From the NCBI RefSeq assembly GCF_047663525.1, contig NC_092601.1:19181501-19245500 (forward strand): 64,000 nt of DNA. Direction: 5' to 3'. Positions 19,797 through 31,900 of the stretch are shown piece after piece. The DNA comes from Anas platyrhynchos (taxonomy: Eukaryota; Chordata; Aves; Anseriformes; Anatidae). Position numbers and translations under genes: made by a program. A model generated the notes under the pieces. That model worked only from the letters and a program-made list of their open reading frames with translations. It was not told where the DNA came from and made no database searches. Numbering within the stretch: the stretch's first letter is position 1; every line of letters begins with the position of its first letter.

Positions 19797-22713
19797 GCCC
19801 GCTGTCGGCGCGGCGCGCCTGGGGCTGAGCGGCCACAGGTCCCGCTCCGGGCCCCGGGGCTCGCCTTGGCGCGGGTCGGTCGGCGAGCGCATCCCCGCAG
19901 CCGCTCCCCAGCGAGGGCTCTGCAGGCACCGGCTGCGCCCAGCAGTCCTGCAGCCCAGCCCCAGCGGCGTGCCAGCCCTTCCCCTCGGAGCAGCAGAGAG
20001 GGGCAAGGTGTCCGGCTGCTGCCCCTCCGCTGCTTCTCCCTCCATCCCTCGGGGACTGCGCCCCACTCCTCGCGTGGGCTGCCCCACGGCCGGGCTCCTG
20101 CCTGCCCACCCTCGCAGTTTTGCCCCGCTGCTTTGCCCCTGCTGCAGCAGCACCCCGCTGGAGAGGCTGCTGCGGTGGTCCTGCAGCACAGAGCCCTGCT
20201 CGGGGGGCGGTTGCAGCCCAAAGTTCCTGGCTGAGATTTACACGAGCAACAGCAGGCAGGGCTTAACCGTGAGCCTGAGTGGAGCCCGGGTGCTGGTACC
20301 TGTGCAGCAAAAAATGGCCGATGGAATCATCCTGGGCGCTAAGTTTTAACATCAATGGCAGCGGCTGGTGGCCTGCAAGCTAACGGGGAGCTGTGGCCCT
20401 GGTGCTGTCAGGTTCCCCCGCCCCGGAGCAGCGCCTGGCGGTGGGGGCCAGCGAGCCGTGGCAGCTGAGCTGCGCCTGCCACATCGGAAAGTTCTCGGTG
20501 AGTCACGGCCACAGATGCAGAAATCTCCTGCCTGTTCCTGGTGCTCAATCCTAGACCCGGTGAAGTCAGTCGGGGCTTTCTTATTGATTCAAGGAGGTTT
20601 TGGATCATGCTCTAATTCCATAATAAATAATTGGAGATAATCTGTCTCCCTTCTCAGGCTGAGGGAACAGAGGAGGCAGCAGACAGGGCTGTGAGAGATG
20701 GGATCACTGGAGGCATGAGTAATTTCCAAAATTCTTATTTTTGCTGGCTGTGGGCTTTTTTTCAGTGGATGCTTTATGCTTCCCTCACTGCCATAAATCA
20801 CTGCTTTGGAAGAAGCTGGTGCAACCCTGGTCTCTCGGGCACAGCATGCTCAGGAAAGGGTTTAACGGTGCTGTGCCGGAGCTCCAGCTGAATCACAGGT
20901 CAGCGCCCCAAGCCTGGGCATGGGGCAGGGAGCAGTGGGGATGCGCTCGCTGCCAGGCTCATCTCTGCCCGCTGCTGGCTGTCCCTTGTGGACTGGGCAG
21001 GAGCGGGCGCAGAGCTCTGCACAGGGCCGTGCTGGTGCTGCGCATGGGCACAGGCTCTGGCATCCCTTGCATGCGGCTGCGGAGTGCAGGCGGGCAGTGG
21101 GGGTGCCCAGTTGAGATCTGTGCAGAGGGGTCCCACCTGGAACCACCCCACACCACCCCCTGCTCAGCGGAGTGTGTGGGGCCACCTGCTCTGGTGCTGG
21201 GGCTGCACGGTGCCGCTCATCACCCCCGGGTGTTGCTGGAGAAGTGGCCGTGTGCCTCAGGCCATGAGCCGAGGTGGTGCTGGGGCAGCTTCCCTCCCAG
21301 CAGGGCCGGGCTCCCCCAGCAAGGGCCGTTCCTGCTGCTGCTCACCCTGCCATGGGGAGCAGGATCTGTGGGGTGCTCACCAAGGGCCCTCAGGGCAGTG
21401 GGTCCTGGGTCTGCTGCTGGCTGGGCCCCGGATTGCTGCGTGCTCCTTGTGTCTGGCTGGAGAGCCAGGAGCATTGCGCTCCTCCATCCTGAGCTGGGAG
21501 TGACTCTGGTCAGTGGAGAGGGCCCCTTCTCCTGGGGTGCAGACTGCTTTGAGCACTAAGCAGAGCCTCTGCTCCTTGGGAAGCGCCTGGGCCTTGAGAT
21601 TCCCACCCCCAGCAGGGTTTTAACGTGTGCTGCGATGAAGGAATTAGGTGGCGAGCGCCGGTCCCTCGTCTGGCTGAGTGTCGAGAGCAGATTATTAAAA
21701 TGACCAAAGCGAGCGTTGGGTGCTCACTACGTGGCAGCTGCTCCTTAAATACATGTCAGTCACACACACAGTGCCTGCGTGGGAGCGCCTGGCATCACGT
21801 GGCCCTACAAAGCCCATGGGCAAAAGCGGATAAATCTTGAATGGAGCCGCAGCAGACCTCTGTAGAGACACCCACGCTGGAAAACACAAATCGGTGATTG
21901 ACTTGGTACCTGGAGTCGAGGCAGGTGTTTGCAGGCTGCTGTGCTAGGACAGCCTTTGTTTTAAATTGCAGCGTTTGGATTGTAACGATCACTTTTCCTG
22001 ATATGCAAATACTTCGCAGCCACCTCGCTGTACTTCCCAGTGGGACAGGGGCAGGTTGCTGGTGCCTGTCACACACCATTTGTTTTGGCTTCCTTTTTGG
22101 CACGGAAGGTAGGGAGCTCTGCGGAACTTTGGGGATGCTGAAGTTGAGAAATTGCTGTTTAGGGCTTGTGTTGTTTTAGGCAAATAAAAGAACTTTAGTT
22201 TCCATCAAACTTAATTAAATTCAGCGTCGTTAAACACTGGGAGCCTCCTCGGGCTCCCTGCTGCACGGTGCAGCTTGGGACTGGCTCCACGGCACCGTGT
22301 GGGCACGGAACAGGCAGAGGCAGCGGGAGGATGCGGCCGGGGCTGTGTGAAATGCGGGGTTTTGAAGATGATGTGGTGCTTTCTCTTTCCTCCTCCGTCA
22401 GAACTGGCAGGAATAAAGTGCTCTGTCATTTCTGGAGAACCATGAGCGCTGCTCAGCTGCCTCCCGGTGGATACTCCAGCATCCTTCTGTCCCATCTGTC
22501 TTTCTGTCTTGCCAGCCCGTCCGTGCTGCGGCCCCCTTGCCGGGGGCTTGGGGCAGTTTTAGGGGACACAGCTGCATGACCGGGGCTGTTCCTGGGCTGC
22601 ACTGTGCCTTGGGCCTGGACCACCCCTGGGTCCCTGCAGCAGCAGGAGCACGGTGTGTGCCAGCGGTTCATTCCCTCTGCTGATCTTGGGGAACTTTCCC
22701 TGGGTTTTATTCT

Positions 22714-22777
22714 TGTGTTTGTTTTTGTTGTTGTTTGTTTTGTTTTTGTTTGTTTGCTTATTTTGTTTTGTTTTTGT
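22714..22777. repeat. TTTGT-type low-complexity tract
   Basis: Imperfect tandem TTTG/TTTTG units over about 64 bp in CACNG3 intron 1. There is no sign that it is the tail of a retroposon. Confidence 0.8.
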
Positions 22778-23099
22778 GGAACCCGTCTAGGTTTTAAATA
22801 TTATTGCAGGTGCTGTGAGCGGATGGCAGAGGCAGGGCTGGGACCTGCATGCCCCAGAGCCATTTTCAGAGCACCCTCACCTCAATTGAGTCCCCCCCCT
22901 GCTCCTGCGTCCCAGCCCCTTGCAGCCACGGCACCGGCACGGTGCTGGGAACAAACCAGCTTCACTCCTCTCCCCTCTGGCAAGGCTCACGGCTTCCTGC
23001 TCTGCCTTCTCCTCTGTGTAACTCCTACTAGAGTAATTTTCCTAACTTTCTTTGAACATAAAGATTAATCTGTGATATTTAAGCCTCGCTTAGCCACAC

Positions 23100-24250
23100 A
23101 AGCCATTTATCCTTATTTCTGCCTGTTCCTAGTGGCTGTACAGCGGTGGGAACATCTTCATCCCTTTTAGCTCCAGCTCACGCTGGTGGTTATCCAGCAC
23201 CACCCCAAGTCCTTTCCGTGCTGCTGCCTGTCAGGACATCACCTCCGACACTGGAACTACAACTTGCTGTCCTAAATGGGAAGCCTTGGACTTGGCTGTA
23301 TAAAACCAGCTGTCGCTATATGAGCCCACCGTACAGAGCTGCCAGAGTGCCCCATGCACCTGACCCATCCCCATCATTCACTGGTACTCCAGTCAGACTT
23401 TCCTTTGCCATTTGCACCTTTTATCCACAATTAATTCATGTTATCATTAATAAAGACATAGTTATAGCTCAACACTATTCTAGTAACAGATCCCACGTAG
23501 AAACATCCCACTGGAAAACAATTTATAATCTCTGCAATCTGCTTGCCAGTCCCTTTAGGAAAGTGATGTTGATTCTGCATAATACGATTCTTTTACTTTT
23601 TCAGGAGAGCTAAATCAAATAGCTTGCGGAGCTCTAAATATATTATGATAATGGCTTCCTTTATCAACTAAATTGGTAACCGTAACAAGAAAAATGTATG
23701 ATGTTTGATGGATCTATTTTCCATGAGGCTGTTAGCCATTTATCACATCCCCTGGCTCCTCCCTGCTGCCGCCTCCGTGCACTAACCCAGAGCTGACGCT
23801 GAGTAATTCGGTTCCTACCCTTGCCCATTGCCATGGCTGGTGATGACCAGCACGGTCTAAGTAGACATTCACCAGCTTTTCCTGTCTTCCAGAAATTCAC
23901 CAAAATGCCAAGATTTATTAAAATCCATTTTAGACCTATTGTTTTAGACCTTAGGCTGTTCTCTTAATGCTCTTGGGACAAAGTTCTTTGGTCCTACCAA
24001 TTTCACGCTCACACTTAGTAGTGGCTGTTCAGCATCCTCCCTCGTCCCCGATGGAATACGGGAGCCTGTTTGTCTCCAGGTACAGGACAAAAGTGCATGA
24101 TGAATAAATAATTGTGTGTCACTCCTGCTTCGTGACTGGCAGTTCCGTCCTCATCTAGTAGTGAAATTACACCACTGGTGAGGCTCCTTTCTTCTAACAC
24201 ATCAAAACAGTCCTCCTCCTTCTGCTTAAAGCTTTTGGTTGCAGGTTTAT
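23100..24250 (+). other. CACNG3: CACNG3 intron 1: AT-rich island(s)
   Basis: Segments at about 23,390-23,760 and 23,880-24,250 are markedly AT-rich against a GC-rich intron. They contain motifs typical of developmental enhancers, including AATTAATT and GGTAACCGTAAC. A 155-codon open frame at 23,146-23,613 has no recognisable domain and I do not call it. Probable conserved noncoding element, from composition only. Confidence 0.35.
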
Positions 24251-24696
24251 TTTAACCGATCCCATCAACTTCTACCAATATAAAAAGTCCTGAGTTTTGT
24301 TCCTTTAATGGCAATGTTGAGTTCCTCTCCTCGGCAGGTCTGACAGAAGCTTGGGGTGTCAGGAAGGCTCCTGCCACAGCTCCCAAGCCACAGGCGTGGC
24401 TCTGTGTTGACATTTTCCCCCAGTCAGTTGTGCCCATGTTTGCTTTTGGCTCCGCTGAGCTGAGCTGGTTCTCTGCGAAGGCGTTAAATTGGGCTGCAAG
24501 CAGCTGCGCCTGGACGGCCACCAGCTCCTTGCCTGCTTCCAGCTCCTCTCAGTCCCTCTGAATGAGGCCAAGCAGAGAATTTCCCCAAGGTGACAGCAAT
24601 ATTGTTTCTGTTAGAAAGTTATTATCTTTAATTTTTAAAAGCGCCAAGCAAATGTCCCTGAGATTGCAATCATCCATGATAGAGCGCTTTTTCTCG

Positions 24697-24726
24697 CTAC
24701 TCATTATAGGTGGGTATTTAAGGAGC
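24697..24726 (+). promoter_or_regulatory. Copy A of a paired intronic element
   Basis: A 30-bp segment beginning CTACTCATTATA, matching 24 of 30 positions (hand alignment) with 34,006-34,035 in the same orientation. Both copies are preceded by a C/T-rich CTTT..CTC stretch, and both sit within AT-rich islands. Function unknown; a shared regulatory motif set is the simplest reading. Confidence 0.4.
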
Positions 24727-27700
24727 TGCTCATCCTGTTCCTCTGTCTGGTTGCTGTCTGTAATAGATTCTCATCAACAGCCCGTCCTGCAATCTAACAC
24801 TTCTCCATGGCGCTCGTGGTCCGGCTCCGCTGCGCTGCCAGCAGCGCTGGTGCTGGTGTCTCCGGTGCAGCTCCAAGAGCTCCTTGCTCAGCCACGTCGG
24901 CATCCCCGGCACGTGGCAGCTCCGTGTCACCGCAGGGGCAGCCCCAGTGAGGGTGTTACTCTCTGCTCCACACTGTGCAGGCAATGCACGGGGAGCCAGG
25001 AAAGCCATCAGTGTGAGGAGGGAATGTCGGGGAGCATCAGCATGGGCTGGAGGTGATGGATGGGGACACGGGACAGTGGGAGGGCGTGGGAGGGCTGGGG
25101 AGGATGGGTGGAGGGACAGTGTCCTCTTCCCCATGGTATGAGGATGAGGAAGCATCAAATTAAATCGTGTTACAGAAACTAAACAGAGGCACCTAAGATT
25201 ATAGCGATGGGTAAAGATGAGGAGGGCACGGTTACCCATCTGAGAAGACCTGAGGAAATTACCATGCCACAGGCTTAACCACCCTTCCCTCCTGGCCCCA
25301 GAAAGCCCCTCCATACAGGACAGCACTGAGCACAGGCAGGACACACACCCGGCACTGGGGCCAGTTGTGGCTCTGGGGTCAAAGCAGGATGGGACAAAAG
25401 CATCGAGCAAGGGGTCAGCAATCTGCGTGTGATAACCCAGGTGTCACCTCTGACCTGGGGACCTAAACTTTGGCTTGGTGGAGAATATGTTGAATTAATT
25501 ACTGTCCTCTAATGGAGGTGGAAGTCAGGCTGCACCTCTGGCCTGCTCCAGCCCCATGTGCCTGTGGCTTATGTCCAAATGCCAAGAGCCATAAAAAATC
25601 CTCCTGGACAGAGCTGGGCCCATGCCGCCTGCCAGCCAGCGCTGCGCTTTCAGGCAGCTGTGCAGCCGCATCTCACTGATGGTTTGAAGGTACCCAGAGC
25701 AGATCCGTGCCTCGGCTCGCTCCCACCAGCTCTGCTTTGAGGAATTGGTGCTTGGAACAGCGGGTGCAGAATTTACCCTTGTGGGATGCTGCGGCATTTG
25801 TCAGGACAAAAATCCCATCGTCCGAGGCGGTGTAGGGAGCTAGCTCCCACATTGCCTGTGAGCAGCACGTGATGAGTAAAATGTATGCTGCAAACAGCTC
25901 AGAAACAGGCATTTTACTGCTGCATAGGCGTGGTGCAGAGTCTGTCATCTCAAGAGCTGTTACTGTTTAATAGAGGTGGAAGTCTGAATCTGAATGAGGC
26001 TCAAGTGTTGTTTTTTTCCATGCAAGGTCACTATCTCCATTATGGCTGTAAATAATTAGGGGTGGCTAATGAAGGCTGAAAGCCTGAGCACTGGGGCTGG
26101 TGGCTGGGGAGTGTGGCCGTGGCGGGGGGAGGCCGCCCACTGGCTGGATCCTGCCCGCTGCCTGGGGTGGCAACGCCAGCACCGTGCGCACGGGGAGCGG
26201 GGAGAGCAGCGGCGACGCTTGGCTCCGCCACACAGTTACACAGCTCTGGCAAATCACTTCTCTTTGCAGGAGCTTTTTGCCTTTCATAGTGTGCAGGTCG
26301 GCACGGTGGGGGTGGATTCATTGGTGCTGGTCTCACACAGCTCCAGGAGGCGCACAGCACCCTCAGTGCTGGTCCCAGGGGTGCAGACCCCTCCCCAGCC
26401 ACTGGCACAGCCTGGCCACACCACGCTCCCTGGCACCCCTGGCACCTCTCAGCAGTGCAGGGCGAGGGGCCAGGTGCTGAGATCCACGAGCCCCCCTGAT
26501 TGCCCCTGCTGCTTGGGATGGGATGAGGGCAACCAGCCACAGTGTTAAACTTGCTCAGTGCTTCTGGCGTCTCAGTGGTTGGTTTTCACATGGCTCTCAC
26601 CGTGGATTTTTAATAAACACGAGGTACACTTCATAAATAGACATCAGCCTCCTTTTCCAGGGAGATCAGAATTGCTCCTATAATTCTATAGATGGATTAG
26701 GCCATAAATACGGGGTGGGCACGCGGCAGGCTGGGCTCCATCCCTGGCTCACCTTGCAGACGAGGTCTGTGCCTGATGGATGCGCATTGGCAGGGTGCAG
26801 GTGCAATGTATCCACCATCAGGAATGCTCACCAGCACCTGAGGGTGCCTCAGAGATGCCCAAGGGGAGGCGCCCACCCCACTCATGGAGTCACTGGGACG
26901 CGCCACAGGCAGCCAGCAGGAACGTGCCACGGGGTGCGAGCAGCGGGTGCGCGCTCGGCGAGGGGTTCCCTGCACCCATGGGTGCTGGGAGGAACTGGGG
27001 GGCTCTGCCTGCCTGCTACCCTGCTCTGACCTTGGTAAGGGCAGGAACTGTGCTGCAGCATCTAAAAGTCACTTTAATTGTTTACATGACCCTTAGAAGA
27101 GGATTGCAGCTGGTGCTTGGCTGCACTTTGGCTTGAGGCTTGGTGTTGAGATGGAGGCTCCCACGTCCCCTTCTAGGGGCTCGCTGGGGGCTCCACTCTG
27201 GCTTGCACTTGAGCTTAGCACCACGAGGTTTTGTTGCTTCTATTCTGAAGGATAAGCACCCTGGGGAGCACAGCCGTGTTGCCATTCATTTCATGCAGTC
27301 CTCCAGCACGGTCTGTAACGAGCCTCGGCTCGCTCTGGGGGAACGCAGCAGCGGGCGTCTCGAGATATTTCTTTGATTAAGAAGACACCTGCTGTGGTGA
27401 AGAATGACAGCGCCTGGGTGACAACTGGTGTCTTCTCCTGGCTCATGTGCATCGGCGGGGCTCTGCGCGGCTCTGCAGAGAGGAGAGGCTTCGGAGCAGT
27501 GCTGAGGAGCGAGCACGAGCACGCTGCCTCGCCGTGCCGGGGATCTGTTACACAACCCTGAGTGCAAACACTGCTCGTGTCGCGGGCTGCCAGGCTCAGC
27601 CCTGGTGACTCAGGGGCTCTTCATGCATTTTCTTATCTGGCATTTGTGTTACCTTTTAACCGTCTGCTTTCAGCAGTTACTTAACAGAATTTTTCAAGAT

Positions 27701-29257
27701 AGGAAGCTCAGGCCAGGCATGCTCCGTGCTTTGAGCTGTCCGATGTCCTTTGGTCTGGTTACATCAGAGACAGGCTGCAGAACATCAACTTCTCTTAGAC
27801 ATTTTGTGAATCAGAGGCACATCGTGTGACCAGCAGCGCACCAGTGCTTGGGCACGGGATTTCCCAGCCAAAATTATTGCGCACTGGCTGTCCTCTGCAG
27901 CTGTGGGCCCTCGTCTATCCGAGGTAGGAGGGGATGCAAGGCAGCAGCTGCCCGAGGAGCGCTCCCGTGAGTGAATGCCTGCTCGTTCATCACCACAGCA
28001 GCACGGTGACAGAGTGCTCGTATGGTAACTCGGAATTCTGCATTTCTCTACGAGCCACTGGCCGCCAGGCTCGCAGAGGCTGGTGCACGCTGCAGTCAAG
28101 GTGCACGCGTGGCTGTGGCTGCCAGGAATACTAATTCTGGAAGTGCTGCTGTCCTTCCTCCATCTGCTCTGGCCATGCTTTGGGGCTGCCCCCCTGAGCT
28201 GGGGCTGCACCGTGCCGTGGTCAGCTCGCCAAACGGAGCCCGGGGGGAGCAGTCCCATCACAACAGGGCTTTGCTGGCATTTGAAATGTGTGGTGTGACA
28301 GCTGAGATGTGTTTGTCTTCCTAACACTTGCAAGATTCGCTTGCACATTGGATGACTGCATTTGTCAGGCTTGAAAATATCCCTTTTTTTTCATAGTCAT
28401 CATGGAGAGAGGAAGGAGAAATTATTATGGCTGCTGAACAGGTAATATCGCATGATGATGTTCTCAGATATTGCCTGTTTCTTATCTCCTGACACCACAA
28501 TCTGTAGACAAACCTGGCGCTGTCGGGCTGCAGAGGATGCTCAGCTGTCACCACATCGGGTTACTGGGAGCCGCGCTGCTTTATCACACAGAGAGCAGGG
28601 TCGCAAGGCAGGCAGGGGAAGGCGGAGAGGAGAGCAGGGAAGGAAAGCAGCCGTGAGGAGCAGGAGCAGGAGCAGCACTGCACCAGTGGCCCTGCAGCCT
28701 CACAGGGGCTCCGGGCGTTGCTTTGTGCCACAAGGTTTGTGTTCCAAGGGCAGGGTTGGGCTGGGAGCAGGAGCCACAGCCCCGGAGCAGATCCCTGAGC
28801 TCAGGGAAGGTGAATGAGCAGCACAAGGCGTGACTCAGCCCGCGGAAAGCACTAACAAAAGGCAGCATTTGAGGGTGACATTTGGGCTCGTGCTTGCAAA
28901 TGCTCACTCTTCCAGTTTATTTGGTGATTTGGTAATTGTCCCATAATTGTACCTTTACTCTCAATTCTTTGTGCCTGGAACCGTAAAGGGAGGGGAAAGC
29001 AACCCCCAAAGAGGTTACCACCAAATGACTACCCTTTTAAAGCGTTTCTCATTTTAACTTTTAAAACCAGCATGGCCTTACGCTGCTGGGACCTTGGTCG
29101 TGCTGCTCCTGTCCCCCACACCCACCCTGCGGGCCCCGGGCTGCCCCCTCCTTCCCTCCCCACAGGGCTGCTCCTTGGTCAGGAGGGAGCCTGGAGCAGA
29201 CCCCCAGTGCCAGGCTGGCTGCTGTTCACCCAGGTTTTGGCAGCTGTCAGTGCCCCG

Positions 29258-29275
29258 CAGCAGCAGCAGCAGCAG
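29258..29275. repeat. Short CAG trinucleotide run
   Basis: Six perfect CAG copies in the GC-rich part of CACNG3 intron 1. Too short to suggest instability. Confidence 0.9.
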
Positions 29276-31900
29276 CACATCACACCACGCCATCACACAA
29301 ATGATCACAAGGGGCTGCACCAGACGCCTGCTGCCCTGCCACTGGGCTGCCTCCTGCTCCACCAGGCAGGGTGGCTGCCCCCTCCTCACACAGCTGCCCT
29401 TTCCCCGTTGTCTTTGCATGCTGTCCTCAGCCTGCAACAGCTCCAGCGTTGCCTTCGCAGCCAGTCGAGGCAGTGACTGCCACCAGGCTGTGCAGCATCC
29501 TTGCCAAACCCTCCATTTGCCGGCAGCGGCGCGCTGCTCGCCCGGCCTTATCGCAGCACGGCAGCCGTGCGGAGCTGGGGAGATGTGGACGGGGGCAGCA
29601 CCCTGGGGCCTCCCAGGAGCAGGACTCCCCTCTCAGCCCCACCACCCTGAGGTGCTGCTGTCTGTGCGCTGAGGATGGGCTGGCTGCCTCGTGCAGCCTC
29701 CTTCCATCCGCTCCTGGGGAGTTTCTTCTCATTCCTCAGCAGGCTCCAGCCAAGGAGGAAAGTGTTTTATCTGTGTAACTCTTTGGCCTTTCCTCCAACA
29801 GGAAAAGCTGAAGGACAAGAGTGATCCTGCCTTTAACAGGGTATGAAAATGGCAGTCCGAGGTGTGAGATCCCTTCGCCTGGGGGGGAGACAGGACCCGT
29901 ACCTTCTGCCTCTGTCACCAAACAATTGAAGCATGCTCCAGTGAGGGCGTGGGGATGGCGATGAGACCCTGAGGGGGGTGGTGTGCATGCTCATCATGTT
30001 CGTTTTCAACAATATCCACTCTGCACATCTCCCAGCCTGCCCCAATCCCCAGTGCTGCTGCACAAAGCGCGTGCCCCGCAGCTCGGCCAGGAGGGTGCTG
30101 TGGGAAGGACCCGCAGGGGCTGCCACGATGAGCCCCAGCACCCGTGTAGCCGTGTGCCGTGTGGCTTCTGTGTTTGTCCCAGCTCCCTGACGGCTGAAGT
30201 GACAGACAGACGTGTCAGCGCCTCCGCCGGGAGCCGCGTTCTCGCAGCCGCTCTGTCGGCACCGAGCGGGAGCTCTGCTCCCCGGGGAGCAATCGGCGCG
30301 CTGGGGTGTGCGGCGGGTGGCACTCTGCCTGCTGAGCTGTGCGGTGCCCACAGCCCTCACCTGCTCTTGGTACGGCCGAGCTGGTGTCCCTCACCCTGCG
30401 GTTTGGTGCCAGCTCGGTGCTGGTAAAGCTGCGGCAGCTCGGTGCTCACATCGGGTACTGCCTGCTGTGCCACAAGGGGCTAGGGAGCGGTCCTGTCTCT
30501 TAGGCAAGGGGGTTTCATGGTAGGTGAGAGCTGACACTTAGAAACCATCGGCATTGTCAGTTTGGGCAGATCTCACCCCCAGAATGAGCAAAAAAGTAGG
30601 AAAAGCAGAATGTCCCATTGGCATCTGGGAGCTTTGTGCCAGCTTCTGGGTTTCATCTTAGCTAGCTCCTCTCGGGCTGTAGCAGCACCTGGCTGTGTGT
30701 CATTTCAGCTCCTCTCATGCAGAACTTATTTCCAGGGCCATGGTGGGGGCCCTGACACCCAGCACAGGCACTGGGGCTGGCCCCAAGCTGCACAAACAGC
30801 CCCAGCCCTGCCCTGGGGTGCAGCCTGGTGCCTCCTCCAGCCCCAACCACCACAGGTGCATCAGCAGGAGGGCAGCTGTGTGCCATGAGCATAAAGCGGG
30901 CTGCTGAGCTGCAGCTGGGACAGACCCATTAAAAGTGCTGCCACAGGGCACTGCTCTCCTGGGGGGATGTGTGCTGTGAGCTGAGTGAGGCTGGGGGCAA
31001 AGCTGTGCCCCCTGTGCAAGCCTGAACCGAGGGCAGGGGAAGGCACCTGCATCGGTGGGGGGCACAGCCCTGCTGTGCTCAGAGCCGATGGCAAAACATC
31101 TCCTAGCTTCAACAGCAGTAGGGTGGGCTCTGGTGCATGAATTAAGGCAAAGTGGGAAGGAAATGGAAAGCTCTGGCACCAGCTGCGGAGCTGTCTGCTT
31201 GCCTGTGCTTCTCAGGGTCTTTTACTTTTTTTTTTTTTTCCTCCTTCCCCCCCTCCTCAAATCTATATCGGGCTGCTGCCTCTGAAAAGGGAAGAGCCGT
31301 GTGGGAGCTGGAATTGTTTCAAAGCCCTGCAGTTTCTCTAGCAAAGCGCACCGTGCTTTGAGGCGCTGGGGGAAGCTGAGGCCCTTTTGCAGTCAAGGTG
31401 AGTGCAGGAGCCCGGGGGGCTCAGGCTGCAGCACTGCCCTGCAGGTGGGTGGGCAGAGCAGGAGGCTGAGGCAGCAAAATCCAAAATCCCACATGCAGGC
31501 AGGAGAGGGGGAGATGATTGCCCATGGTGGCTCAGGAAAGGTGCTCGTGGTGCCCTGGTGCCCCTCGTGCAATGGGCAGAGCCCCCCTGCTCCTGCAGCC
31601 CTCCCTGTCCCCACTCCCCAGGCACCAAGCACACCGCAGCTCACACAGCTCAGGAGCATTCCCCATGGCAAAGTCTTCCAGGGCTCGATGGGCTGGGATA
31701 GGTGCTGCTTAATGGAAAGTGCTCTGAATTTTGGGGAACCTGGCAGTGCCTCTTTGTAGGCATCTTTCCTTTCCCTGCTCCTGGCCAAAGGGACCAGCAG
31801 AGCCTCCGCTGCCCTTCATGAGCGTTCCTGTTCCTGTGCCAGCAGCGTGATGCCCCCTGAGCTCCCTGAAACAAATAGGTTTTGATGGATGCAGTCCCTT

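Larger units (their letters stand above)
18441..19900 (+). promoter_or_regulatory. CACNG3: CpG island: CACNG3 promoter, 5'UTR and exon 1
   Basis: Extremely GC-rich and CpG-dense sequence containing the CACNG3 start codon and the exon 1 donor. No convincing TATA box is visible, so dispersed initiation is likely. The transcription start is not determinable from sequence, but the 5'UTR could be up to about 800 nt. CpG density creates long stop-free frames on both strands, including one of 569 codons on the minus strand, which I regard as noncoding. Confidence 0.8.
19453..23099 (+). other. CACNG3: CACNG3 intron 1, first part
   Basis: The CpG island continues to about 19,900, with a GCGGGT hexamer array. 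The sequence then becomes ordinary GC-rich intron, with no exon or embedded gene recognised. A perfect POU octamer ATGCAAAT lies at 22,003-22,010 within a local AT-rich stretch (about 21,880-22,230), and a T/G-rich low-complexity tract lies at 22,714-22,777. Confidence 0.7.
24251..31900 (+). other. CACNG3: CACNG3 intron 1, middle part
   Basis: Mostly GC-rich intron with no recognised gene. AT-rich islands occur at about 24,590-24,790 (including the element at 24,697), 25,980-26,060, 26,560-26,710, 28,320-28,500 and 28,890-29,060. There is a six-copy CAG run at 29,258-29,275, a small CpG cluster near 30,210-30,320, and a T-rich tract near 31,225-31,241. A TGACTCAGC site lies at 28,831-28,839. 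Confidence 0.6.

Noticed and set aside
18480..20189. 569-codon open frame on the minus strand and several long frames on the plus strand
   Set aside because: They lie in the CpG island, where stop codons are rare. Composition is Gly/Pro/Arg/Ala-rich with no domain, and they overlap the real CACNG3 exon 1.
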